Shown here in pieces: positions 30,892 through 41,865 of a stretch of 64,000 nucleotides of DNA. Source of the DNA: Craterostigma plantagineum (taxonomy: Eukaryota; Streptophyta; Magnoliopsida; Lamiales; Linderniaceae); contig JAPQWV010000331.1 of the NCBI GenBank assembly GCA_027422505.1, positions 372,001 to 436,000 of the forward strand, read 5' to 3'. How positions within the stretch are numbered: position 1 is the first letter of the stretch; every line of letters starts with the position of its first letter. Position numbers and translations under genes: made by a program. The notes beneath the pieces were generated by a model. That model worked only from the letters and a program-made list of their open reading frames with translations. It searched no databases and had not been told where the DNA came from.

Positions 30892-33282
30892 TGCTACGAC
30901 TGGTATGCGCCCTGCGCTGCGTCCACCCCTTGGGGATGCGTACACCCAAGCATTCGATCACGTTTCGTGGAGTCTCTTTTCTTTGGCCGACCTTTTACAG
31001 ATGTCTTAACAACAGGCTCATTCCACTCTTGGGCCTCGGGATAGAGATGTTCGTGAACTACTCGATGGAGGCCACGCATAACGGCGGGATCGCGACCTTC
31101 TGCCTCATGCACGAGATCGTATAAGCGATCTTGATCAGAAATATCGGGAACTACTCCCTCGCCGATTGTGAGTGTCCTCCAGAAGTCGTGCAAGCATTCT
31201 ATCGAAACTGGGTAGTTGTTGTCCACGCATTGCTGAAACTCGCAAGCACATGGTAGTTGGTGCGTACGTCGTACTACACATCCGCACCTGGAGTAAACCT
31301 CATTCGACAACTCTTTGGCCCGCCAAAGCTCGTTTCCCATAATTAATATTGCATGGTGTGACACTCTGTATAATAATGTTAGGAATGGAAATCCTGACAT
31401 CGGAATAGGTCGTTTCGACCTGGACTCCTCAAGTGTCTGCATGTCAACATAAACAAATTATTAGATAAGGATATCTGACACGTAACAATAATTAAATTAC
31501 CTTTCTGATACGATTCAACTGGTTCTGAATCTGCTCGTGCTTCTTCATCCATACGGTGTCAAGAGCCCCAGTGGCCGAGTTCAGCCATCCTTTCAGCTCG
31601 CTATGAGCACTCTCCACACGACATGTAGTGGTGTTCCCGAAATGAAGCACATGGTTCGTCCAAGCTCTGGTGAACTCCTTATGCACCAACCACGTCTGCT
31701 CAACATAACTAACGATCGCTGAGTCGGCTAGCCAACGGTGACGCATGTCACTCACTGCCTTCTCGTATTCGTCAATCGTCGGAGCTTCCACGACTGCTTT
31801 CCAGGACTTGTGCGTGAAGTGAGCTGCGGTCTTTTTGCTCTCCCCCCCCCAACCAATAAACTTTGTTCTCCACATCTTTATAAATATGCCACGTGCACAT
31901 GAGATGGTGAGAATGTGGAAATACCATATGTACCGATCGAAGAAGGCCCAACTCACGATCAATGACAATCACGGACAGGTGGACACCTGGCCCTAGAATA
32001 TCCCTGATAGACTGCAACATCCATCCGTAACTTCTCTCCGTCTCGTCCTCCATGACGGCAAACCCACACAGAAAGTTGTGATAACAGGGAGTCATCCCTA
32101 TAATCTCAACTAGAGGCATCTTATATCTATTGGTCTTGTACGTCGAGTCAATACCAATAAAATAAGGATACGTCCTCAGCAGTGCGAGTGACTCCGGGTG
32201 TGCGAGAAAGACATGTGTCAGCGCATTAGTCTCATCGTCTCTCAGCGCTTCAACAAAATATCCGGACTCTGTCGGCTGGTGCATCAACTGGCTCACCATG
32301 TCTCGACCCTCAGAATATTGCTTCTTCAAATGATCTCTGTATATTATATATATGTCGGATCGTCGCGTTATCTTCTGCGTGTCGAGCCCCATCGCTGAGA
32401 GAATATGTGCTGGTTTCGCTTGCGCAGCAGTCATTTCCTCTACGACTTTATTTGCCTGGCTGCTTAACCCACTAGTCTGGCGGTGTCCCTCGGGATACTG
32501 TATCAGAGGGTGATTGTGTATGGAATTCTCAGGTGCACCCGTACGAATGTACCATTCCCTAGTAGCTGGATCCTGCTGGGCTATTACTACAAACGGACAC
32601 CTGCACTTGTTAGACTTCGATAGCCTCTCCAAGTCATCCTCTTTGCCTCTATAACGTTCTCCGCGAGAACATCTAATCAATTTTTTTGTGCCGCATTTCT
32701 TATGCGACGAAATAATCACCTCGAAACCAAGAGCAATAGCGACGGCTTTCGCCCAGTTAATGGCTTCCACGTCGGTCGGAAATCGTCCTCCTTCGCGGAA
32801 ATGTTCACTGTAATTTATCCCGTCGCCCGTGGAATCCTCCGGAACACTCTTAAAGTCTACAAAAAATAAAAAAATAATAAAAAAATAAATAACAACCGAA
32901 ATGGGATTTCGGCTGCCATAAGAGGCGACCAAAATCAGATTTCGGTCGCCCATACGGGAGCCGAAATCCCGTTTCGGCCGAGGCCATCCTGACCAAATTA
33001 AAAATTCGGTTAGGGCAGCCTCGGCCGAACAACGTTTTCGGTCACCTCCAAGGGTGACCGAAACATGATTTCGGTCGCCACAATGGGTGACCGATAATTG
33101 TTGTTCGGTCACCCCTTGTGTTGACCGAAATTATGTTTCGGTCGGGCCTAATTTTTTCGATCGGATTCGATCGGTGTTCGATAATTCGCGTGTATACTGA
33201 CGAAATTTACGAGAATTTGCTTACCATCCGTCCCAAAAGACCCTTTCTTTTGACCTTTTAATTTCCCAAATAGACGATTCAT
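30892..33282 (-). pseudogene. FAR1-type MULE transposase of MULE-A, frameshifted
   Basis: Exon 1 (33282 down to about 33225) encodes MNRLFGKLKGQKKGSFGTDG and ends at a GT donor. The next intron holds the ACCGAAAT array; exon 2 starts about 32862 (DFKSVPEDSTGDGINY). It contains a FAR1/WRKY-GCM1-like zinc region (KCGTKKLIRCSRG, NKCRCPF, HNHPL), then the MULE transposase core (PYFIGIDSTYKTNRY, GFAVMEDETERSY, VIVIDRELGLL, HHLMCTWHI). A run of eight G (minus strand, about 31842-31849) breaks the frame; the other frame continues SKKTAAHFTHKSW to RIRKVI. Exon 3 (31430-30892) has the SWIM-type CGCVVRRTHQLPCACE. Apart from the homopolymer shift the gene is well preserved, so an assembly error is possible. 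Confidence 0.85.
32890..33150 (-). repeat. ACCGAAAT palindrome array in intron 1 of the transposase gene
   Basis: A string of AACCGAAATGGGATTTCGGC-like palindromes, about eight units at about 30-bp spacing, mirror image of the array at 27295-27625. Units diverge from each other more than a simple tandem array would. Confidence 0.85.
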
Positions 33283-33455
33283 TGCGATTTCATTTTTTTT
33301 ATTTTATGTTTGACTCTGATTTGGATGTGTGATTGCGATATTAAAAGTGTTGTATGGAAATTGATATTAAATAGAAATTTAAATTCAAAAGGGCAAAAAC
33401 GTCTTTTTCTAGCCCTTTAGAGGGCGGTGACTAGGAAAAAGGGGGCGGTGAATAG
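33190..33455 (-). repeat. Right TIR of MULE-A (inner part), promoter of the transposase gene
   Basis: Reverse complement matches the left TIR block by block (ACCGCCCCCT, CTAAAGGGC, AAAAAGAC, CAACACTTTT, TCACACATCCAAATCA, AAATCGCAATG). It again ends at the start codon of the adjacent gene. The outer 13 bp (35110-35122) are separated by the copia derivative. Confidence 0.85.
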
Positions 33456-33874
33456 TGTTGGGGAATCCGGCCGTACCGAAATTCCGCCCAAGATCCGCCG
33501 GAAATAATAAACTGGAGAACACAAAGATTTAACGTGGAAAACCCTCTGTTAACGAAGAGGGAAAAAACCACCCGGGCAACAAGGCCGCAGAAAATCCACT
33601 ATGTGAATATTACAATCACACAATTCTTCTACGCTCGCCTACACCCAAACCCGACAACAACGACCCGAAAGTTATTTCACCCGCTAATCCAAACTCTCAC
33701 CCAAAGGGAATTTTCCTAGAGTTAATTGTTAACACAAATAACTTTCTAATGCGTTGGTGTGCCTATAAATCAGGGTATAGCCCTCCTTATATAGGAGAGG
33801 GAACCCTCATGCCTTCTTGTTCTATCCGGTGTGGGATAAACAACAAAGGCACAAACATGGGCCTAAGCCCAACA
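33456..33874 (-). repeat. 3' LTR of the gag-only copia derivative
   Basis: Plus strand TGTTGGGGAATCC... to ...AAGCCCAACA, with inverted termini TGTTGGG/CCCAACA. Contains a TATATAGG TATA-like site seen on the plus strand near 33798. Confidence 0.9.
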
Positions 33875-34239
33875 ACCTCCACCTTGTGACTTTGTCCGCC
33901 TTGACACCTTCACTTGGCGAAGATCCACATAGCTTCCGCTACCATGCCCACCATAAAAGCATATCCACTTGGAATCACATCCAAGCATTTTTTCGGCCCA
34001 TGTCGAAATAACCTTGCTGAAATCTATGGTGCAACTTCCACGCTTGGTTTGCCAGGAAGTTCATCAGCCCTCGACACGAAATTTCCACCGCACACCTTGC
34101 ATCAACGCCAAACCAATGCCCGTGTGTAAACTGTGGACCCGCTAATAGGAACGCACACTCTCTCATGACACTTAGCGACATGCCATAAGGACGTCCTTGT
34201 CTCTATCAGAAAAACTCATCCGTGGAGAGAGAGACAAAA

Positions 34240-34548
34240 TTAGCGTCTTTCTCGGTATCTCCCTATCGCCGACTTACCGACTTGGAGCTGCTTGCCGAAC
34301 CTGCTCCACCTTTCAGACAATTTTTTCAACGTGCCTAGATTGTCCACACGTCCAGCAAATCGCACCAGCTGTTTCCTCAGTGGTGCTGGTAGCATCGCCT
34401 TTGGGAATTTCCTTGCCTTCAAAGCCTTGTGTAACCCCGACTGAATCACCACATCCTTGACTTGCACTTGCCACAAGCCAAAGTTGATTCTTCCGTCGAA
34501 CTTCTCCACATCAAACCCCGCCAGATTTGAAAATCTACTTCCGGACAT
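34240..34548 (-). pseudogene. Truncated copia Gag
   Basis: About 100 residues: FDVEKFDGRINFGLWQVQVK then QSGLHKALK, the classic N-terminal part of copia Gag (DUF4219/UBN2 type). A coding relic continues toward 34000 in other frames. No zinc knuckle, protease, integrase or RT exists between the LTRs, so mobility would have required enzymes in trans. Confidence 0.8.
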
Positions 34549-34673
34549 CCTTGTGGATTAGCGAACAAGAACTTTGCAGAAAACGGAACAGCAACTCGTC
34601 TGTCGAAAACCCTTCTGCACTCAAGCTCCACCCGTCGCTAGCTCCACCGCACGAACAAACTGGGTTTAACCTC

Positions 34674-34685
34674 GCTCTGATACCA
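34674..34685 (-). other. PBS of the gag-only copia derivative
   Basis: Minus strand TGGTATCAGAGC, complementary to the initiator Met tRNA 3' end, two bases inside the 5' LTR. Confidence 0.95.
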
Positions 34686-34687
34686 CT

Positions 34688-35105
34688 TGTTGGGGAATCC
34701 GGCCGTACCGAAATTCCGCCCAAGATCCGCCGGAAATAATAAACTGGAGAACACAAAGATTTAACGTGGAAAACCCTCTGTTAACGAAGAGGGAAAAACC
34801 ACCCGGGCAACAAGGCCGCAGAAAATCCACTATGTGAATATTACAATCACACAATTCTTCTACGCTCGCCTACACCCAAACCCGACAACAACGACCCGAA
34901 AGTTATTTCACCCGCTAACCCAAACTCTCACTCAAAGGGAATTTTCCTAGAGTTAATTGTTAACACAAATAACTTTCTAATGCGTTGGTGTGCCTATAAA
35001 TCAGGGTATAGCCCTCCTTATATAGGAGAGGGAACCCTCATGCCTTCTTGTTCTATCCGGTGTGGGATAAACAACAAAGGCACAAACATGGGCCTAAGCC
35101 CAACA
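34688..35105 (-). repeat. 5' LTR of the gag-only copia derivative
   Basis: Near-identical to 33456-33874 (a missing A in an A run and single substitutions noticed). TGTTGGGG... to ...CCCAACA. Confidence 0.9.
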
Positions 35106-35130
35106 ACAGAATAGCAATCCAGTAATTTAA

Positions 35131-35744
35131 TAGATCGTTTGGACGTAACGCATGCCAATTAATGATCTTAATTTAAAGATGCTCCCACATGCGTTTAACC
35201 GGAAATAAAAGACAGTCAGGAGGGTTTTTGTAGACTACAAAGAGATCATGCGCTCCACGTATTAAATTCTATTTAAACTAACGATTAACTTTAAAAATCT
35301 AAAAAGCCAAATTAATAAAGACTAAAGGTTGCATCTCATACCCAAGTATTGAAACTAAAATGGCGTTAGCCCATAAATAACCAGGATGGCATAAGTATTA
35401 AGGAAGTGAATCAAATATACAAAGAAGTCCTACTTTAAAGTGCAATTGATATCGACATAAGCTTGCCATCTCGGTTCATATATTCGGGGACACTGGACAC
35501 CAAGCACAAGACCGCCTTCTACGTGGCTTCGTGACATTTGATGATCACATATATGGTTTCGCTCGCAAACCCAATTCCGTGTCTAGTTTCCGATTTTACC
35601 CCCTTAAATTACGGGTAATACCATTAATGTCCTCGTCTACGCTGAAACAAAACCTAGAAGTCCTTGGAAGAATTCTCTGAAATTCGCTCGGTTTACATTA
35701 GTTACTCCTGATTTACGAGATCGGTCCACTGTGATTCCAAAGTC
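35131..35744 (+). promoter_or_regulatory. Putative promoter/5' UTR of the UBP12-like locus
   Basis: Host sequence between the MULE-A target duplication and the UBP start codon. No ORF. A moderately pyrimidine-rich stretch near 35610-35740 could be the 5' UTR. MULE-A lies about 0.6 kb upstream of the ATG and may have separated distal promoter elements. Inference from position only. Confidence 0.35.
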
Positions 35745-35775
35745 ATGACGATGATGACGCAGCAGCCGTTGGATG

Positions 35776-36703
35776 TGTTAATGTTGACTAGCTCAGCTTT
35801 GACAATGTTGGGCTAACATTTCAGCCAACATTGTTGTCTGTCAACATTCGATTTTATCTTTCATGCCCAAAACCGTTTAACCTTTTTTTGTAGCTTTATT
35901 TACTGATATGCAGGACGTGGTAAAGTGCTAAAACGAGTCCAAACCGTGTGGAAAGCGTGTGGAGTTGCTTGAACGAATTTAGGAAGTGCACTTACCATAA
36001 ATAGAAGATTTGAAGATCAAAAGAGATCAAGTCAAGCTACGACCAAGATTAGAAGATCTGAATATCAAGGAGATCCAGTCAATCAGTTTACCATAAATAG
36101 GAGATAAAGGATCGGCCAATGAGATGAGAAGATTCGAACTAAATATATACTATATTTAGGGAGATCTTCGAAGAGATATTTGAAGAGATATTCAAGGGAT
36201 CTTTTTACCAATTCAAGAGGGAGCCAAGGTCTATAAATAAGAGTTATTTTCGAGCTGCAACTGACGACTTTCGAGAGAGCTTTCAAGAAGTAACTTTGAG
36301 CAACATATTGAGCGAAAAAAACGATGAGCGAAACACATATCGAGTTTGAGCGATTTTTACTTCTTGCGAGAGTTGTCTTTTAGTCTAGCTTTTCAGAGGT
36401 CGTGAGATCTTGTAGGTTTAGAATCCTTTTTGATTCGTTCCGTTTGCTAGACTAGTTTTACCTATCTTTTTCGATAGTTTTTGTAATCCATCTTTCTAGT
36501 GGATCTTTACCCTTTGGGGCTCGCAGCAAGTTATTTGACTTGCTGCACAAAAACATCTCTTGTGTTCGTTTCGTTTTTATCACTAAGTATCTATCATTTC
36601 CGCTGTGCGTTATAAGAGAGTGTGAGTGTTAACCCAACATCACGTCCAACATCAGTTTACAACTTAGTGTTTTTTACATCCATTGTGTACGGGACCACCA
36701 TCA
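35776..36703 (+). repeat. 5' LTR of the SIRE-type element (928 bp)
   Basis: TGTTAATGTTGACTAGC... to ...GGGACCACCATCA. TATA-like CTATAAATAAG near 36231. The first 70 bases contain two TGTTG...CAACA palindromes. Confidence 0.93.
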
Positions 36704-36706
36704 AAG

Positions 36707-36719
36707 TGGTATCAGAGCC
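36707..36719 (+). other. PBS of the SIRE-type element
   Basis: TGGTATCAGAGCC three bases after the 5' LTR, complementary to initiator Met tRNA. Confidence 0.95.
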
Positions 36720-36756
36720 AACGCTTGACGTCACTAAGCGCTTAACATCCTCTACA

Positions 36757-39700
36757 ATGGATATTACCAGTTCAAACAATATCGGCAAAGTTCCTGTCCT
36801 TGACGGCACCAACTATGCGTATTGGAAGGTCCGTGTTCGTCAGTGCATCAAGTCAATCGACGTGCGAGCTTGGGAAGCAGTTCTCCACGGTTATACCCCA
36901 CCAAGGACAGAACCCGATGCAGATGGAGAAGTCGTCGACAAGCCTGTCGAACTATGGACAGCACCCGAGCGTAGCCTGGCAGAATTCAATGACAAGGCAC
37001 TCAACGCAATATTCTCGACGGTGGATATCTTTATGTTTAAGATTATCCAGAATTGTACAACGACAAAAAATGCGTGGGATCTGCTCGAGAGGTACTGTGA
37101 AGGTGATACAACGGTGCGAGAAACCAAACTACGCCTCCTCTTAAGCCAATTCGAGAATATCAGAATGAAGGAAGACGAGGATATTACGACGTACTTTGGG
37201 AAGCTTCTGACCATCTCCAGCGAGTGTGCCAGCCTAGGAGATCCTCTGTCAAACAAGGTATTAAATTCAAAAGCAATTCGTACACTAACAGAAAATTTTA
37301 TATGAAGGTGTCAGCGATCGAGGAGTCTCACAATCTAGCTACCATGGACTTCAACGTGTTGATGAACATCTTGAAAAATTATGAAACCAATCTTGAAGTC
37401 CAAAAGAGGGCCTCTCGTGGAAAGAGCCTCGCACTAGTCACCCAGCCATCTGATGAACTGATCGATGTCGACCCTAGAAACGCAGAAGACATGGCCATGG
37501 TGGTAAAGAAATTCGCCAAATTCTTCAAGAAGAAGAATGTTGTGCAAAATGTTGGCCCAACATTCAGAAAAGGCCAGAATGCCAAGGCAGAACCATCTTC
37601 AGCCCCTCCGTTCCCTAAACGGAAACCTTTTGGGAGGCTAGATGGAAAGCCAAAGAAGAATATCAACTATGAGGCAGTTCGGTGTTTTGAATGCCAAGGT
37701 TGGGGCCATTTTGCCAACGAATGTGCCAACACCATTCGCAAGCGTGGTGGTAAAGTCATGTGGATCGATCTGTCAGACGAGGAAGATGAAGATGAAGAGG
37801 AAGAGCCTAAACAATCATCCGTGATCATCCAGTCATTTTCTGACGACGAAGAAGATGAAGATAATCAAATCGGCCTTACTGCGGTAACTGATGTTGAGCC
37901 AACATCTGACTCAACATCTGTAAAACATATCATTTTTGATTATGATGATTCAAACTGTCTTGATGGTCTTTTGAGTTGTGATGATACAGAAACTGAGACA
38001 GAGTGTGGTGAAGAAGCCGTAAAGCAGTTGACATCACAATATGAAGTAGAAAAGACGATCAACTCACAACTTCGTGCCGCGGTAAAATTACTGTCCGAGG
38101 AAAATGAGAAAAACGAGAAGGTCATTGAAGGTCTAATGGATGGCATGAACAAGTTGGAAGCCGCTTTGACACGAAAGGACAGGGAAATCGACTCTCTTCA
38201 AAAGCGACTCAATGAGGCCGACAAAACTTTTGCTAAATGGAATAGGAGCAAAACTAGCCATGAAGAGGTACTATCTATTGGTATTACAGATAAACAAGGT
38301 CTAGGTTATAACTGCCAATCTGCTCATGATAGTACAAAACCCTTGACTCTTGAGAAGTCTAAGATTGTCTTTGTTAAAGCTCAATCCATGAATGATGAAG
38401 TTTCGAATCTTAAGGATAGTCCCGAGCATGTGACCCCAAAAACTCATGATAAATCCTTTTTGTGTGAACACTGTAAGAAATCAGGTCACTTAAAATCTTA
38501 CTGCTGGAAATTGAAGAGAGAGATTTCTGCTAAGAAATCGATGTCAGCTGAGATGTTACCCAACATATCGGTCAACATTGAGAAATCAGTGTTGAAGGAT
38601 GTGTCTGGAGAAAAATCAGCCGGCGCGTCTTCGAATTCTAGTAAACAGAATGTGGTTAAAACTTCTAAGAAAGCTTGGATTAGGAAATCAGGGGATAAAA
38701 GTCTTGTTGTGTACACCTCTTTGCGAGCTAACGTTACAGGTTCATGGTACTTCGATAGCGGGTGTTCCCGACATATGACGGGTACCAAAGAGTATCTCAG
38801 TGACTACACGCCTTTGAGGAGTGGATCTGTGACTTTCGGAGGTGGTTCCAAAGGTCGAATTCTCGGCAGAGGCAGACTTAATGTTCCCGACTTTCCCAAG
38901 CTTAGCAACGTACTCCATGTAGAAGGACTTGTCGCTAATCTGATAAGCATAAGTCAGCTGTGCGACGATGACCTTGAGGTAAGGTTTAATAAGGAGTGTT
39001 GTGAAGTGTTTAACCGAAATTCTGTTTTAGTGATGGCAGGAAAGAGATCTAGCGACAATTGTTACCTAGTTGGTGACAAAACTGGTGAGAAAGACGTGTG
39101 CCAGCTTTCAAAGGCCGAGGATGATGTTGTTCTTTGGCATTACAAATTGGGCCACGTTAACTACAGAACATTGGAGCAACTTATCAAACATGACGAAATC
39201 AGAGGCATTCCTAAGCTTAAGGAGTTTGGTAAGGTTGTATGTGAGTCGTGTTTGAAGGGTAAGCAAACACATGTTAGTCACAATGTTGACCAACAAGCTG
39301 CCCAACATTTTAAAACTGCTCACTGTTTTCAGTTGATTCACATGGATTTGATGGGTCCTATGGAAGTTGATAGCATAGGGGTAGAAAGTATGCTTATGTG
39401 CTCGTGGATGATTTTTCTAGATATGCTTGGATTTTCTTTCTTAGGGAAAAGTCAGAGTCGGTCGAGTTTTTCAAAAAATTTTGTGCTATGATCCGAAACA
39501 ATTTCAGTGCTACTATTTTTCGCATTAGGTCTGATCATGGTAGAGAGTTTGAGAATCAATTTTTTGATGAATTCTGTGATAAGAAAGGCATTGTGCATGA
39601 ATATTCGTCTCCTAAGACACCCCAACAAAATGGGGTTGCCGAAAGAAAGAATAGGACGTTACAAGAAATGGCTAGGGTTATGTTACTATCTAAGAATGTG

Positions 39701-41865
39701 TCTAAACGTTTTTGGGCTGAAGCTTTACATACAGCATGTCACATTTCGAATCGTGTATTTTTTAGGCATGGTACAAAGAAAACCCCGTATGAATTATTGA
39801 ATGGTAAGAAGCCTACGGTTAAATATTTTCATGTCTTTGGATGTTTTTGTTACATGCTTAATGACCGTGAATATTTGACTAAGTTCGATTCGAAGAGTGA
39901 TAAATGCATATTCCTAGGATACTCGTCTAACAGTCGTGCCTATCGTGTTTACAACTTGCGTTTGAAATCTGTTCAAGAATCAGTGAACGTCGTGTTTGAT
40001 GATGCTACTGATCTTAGCAACATGCCTCCTCAAGTAGACATTGCAGATGTTATACAAGCAAGAAACGAATCAGAGGAGTCTGCTGATGATAATGTTGAGC
40101 CAACATTAGACTCAACATCTGTACCAGAACAGATCGGAGAGGCTGGTCCCAGTGAAGTGCGACGTGATCCACCAGCTAAGGTTCAGAAAGATCATCCTAC
40201 TGATCTTATAATTGGAGATGTGAACGAAGGAAGGAAGACCAGAGACAAACCACGAAAGGACTATAAGTCTATGGTAAGAAATGCGTGTATGAATTCGCTA
40301 TACGCTGAGGTACGTTTTAATTGCTTTGTTTCTGAGATAGAACCCAAGAATGTCCTTGAAGCTCTCAAGGATAATTGTTGGATAAATGCGATGCAAGAGG
40401 AACTCTTGCAGTTCGAGAAAAACCAAGTTTGGACATTAGTGCCACGGCCGAAAGACATTAATGTCATAGGCACTAAGTGGATATTCAAGAATAAATCTGA
40501 TGAACTTGGTAGGGTTGTTAGAAATAAGGCACGTTTAGTAGCTCAAGGTTACACGCAAGTAGAAGGTATAGACTTTGATGAGACGTTTGCTCCCGTTGCT
40601 AGGTTAGAATCAATTAGACTTTTGTTAGCTATTGCATGTTGGCTTAACATTACATTACACCAAATGGATGTTAAGGGTGCTTTCTTGAATGGGTATATTG
40701 ATAAGGAAATCTATGTCGAACAGCCTAAAGGGTTCGAAGATCCCCATTATCCTAACCATGTTTTTAAGCTGCAGAAAGCATTGTACGGGTTGAAGCAAGC
40801 TCCTCGAGCGTGGTATGCAAGGTTAGCAACATTTTTGCTTGAGTTTGGTTTCACTCGAGGTGAGGCGGATCGCACTCTTTTTGTTAAGAGGGTCGGATCC
40901 GATATTTTGATTGCTCAAGTATATGTTGATGACATTGTTTTTGGTTCAAGCTCACAAGTTTTATTAGATCAGTTTGTGCAGGCAATGAAACTACCTTCGA
41001 GATGTCGATGATAGGCGAATTAACCTATTTTCTAGGTTTGCAGATTAAGCAAAGCAGTGACGGGATCTTTATGTCCCAAGAAAAATACGCCAAAAACACT
41101 GTCAAGAAGTTCGGATTGGACACTGCTAAGGTAATGAAAACGCCCATGGGTTCCTCGCAGAAGGTAAGTAAAGACAGTGTTGGGCAGAATGTTGACCCAA
41201 CATTGTATCGTTCTATGATAGGCAGTTTATTGTACTTATCTGCGAGTAGACCCGATATCATGTATAGTGTTTGCGTATGTGCTAGATATCAATCTGAACC
41301 TAAGGTGTCGCATCTTAATGCTGTTAAGAGAATTCTTCGTTATGTGAGTGGATCGTGTAGCCTTGGATTATGGTTTTCCAAAGATACTAATTTGAGTCTT
41401 GTAGGCTATAGCGATGCTGACTGGGCGGGTGACGAGGATGACCGCAAGAGTACAAGTGGTGGCTGTTTCTTCCTAGGTAATAACTTAGTTGCATGGTATA
41501 GTAAGAAACAGAATTGTGTGTCTTTATCTACTGCTGAGTCCGAATATGTTGCGGCGGGTAGTTGTTGCACGCAGTTATTGTGGTTGAATAGCATGTTATG
41601 TGACTATGGGTTAGAGTGCGAATCTGTGCTTATGTATTGTGATAACCTTAGTGCCATTAACATTTCTAGGAATCCCATCCAACACTCTCGTACAAAGCAT
41701 ATAGATATTAGGCATCATTTTCTGAGAGATATGGTTGAAAAAGAGTTAGTCCGCATTGAGCATATAGACACTAAGAATCAGTTAGCAGACATTTTTACGA
41801 AAGCATTGGATTCTGAAAGGTTCTCGGACCTGAAGAAATCCATAGGTTTGCACATGTTAGTTTAA
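36757..41865 (+). pseudogene. SIRE-type Gag-Pol, three frame breaks
   Basis: Gag starts at 36757 (MDITSSNNIGKVPVLDGTNY). A UBN2-type Gag region, zinc knuckles CFECQGWGHFANEC (near 37690) and CEHCKKSGHLKSYC (near 38465), and an intervening acidic/coiled-coil stretch follow. Protease WYFDSGCSRHMTG lies near 38745, integrase ([26 protein letters not shown]) at 39140-39650, RT with YVDDIVFGSS near 40925, RNase H (DADWAGD, STAESEY) to 41865. Frame breaks near 37295, 39380 and 40990 each fall in a short homopolymer run that appears one base short. If they are real the polyprotein is dead; if they are assembly errors it is intact. Confidence 0.9.

Larger units (their letters stand above)
33456..35109 (-). 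mobile_element. Small gag-only copia derivative inside the MULE-A right TIR
   Basis: LTRs of about 418 bp at 33456-33874 (3') and 34688-35105 (5') flank only 813 bp of interior. PBS at 34685-34674 (TGGTATCAGAGC on the minus strand) and the AAGGTGGAGG tract next to 33874 give a minus orientation. AATAG stands at 33451-33455 and 35110-35114, i.e. a 5-bp target duplication, with four extra bases (ACAG) between the LTR end and the right copy. LTRs differ at only a few positions. Confidence 0.88.
26962..35122 (+). mobile_element. Complete MULE carrying PMD, transposase and OTU-like genes (MULE-A)
   Basis: Terminal inverted repeats start GGGAGTTACTATTTACCGCCC on the left and CTGGATTGCTATTCACCGCCC on the minus strand at the right. 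Flanking TAATTTAA occurs at 26954-26961 and 35123-35130 (8 of 9 bp shared when extended), the size expected for MULE target duplications. Cargo: a plus-strand PMD gene (27171-29661) and convergent minus-strand transposase (33282-30892) and OTU-like (about 30790-30125) genes. A 1.65-kb copia derivative interrupts the right TIR at 33456-35109. Without it the MULE is about 6.5 kb. Confidence 0.9.

Noticed and set aside
36083..36286. Small minus-strand ORF duplicated exactly at 43681-43935
   Set aside because: It lies in both copies of the SIRE LTR, so the duplication is the LTR and no gene is implied.
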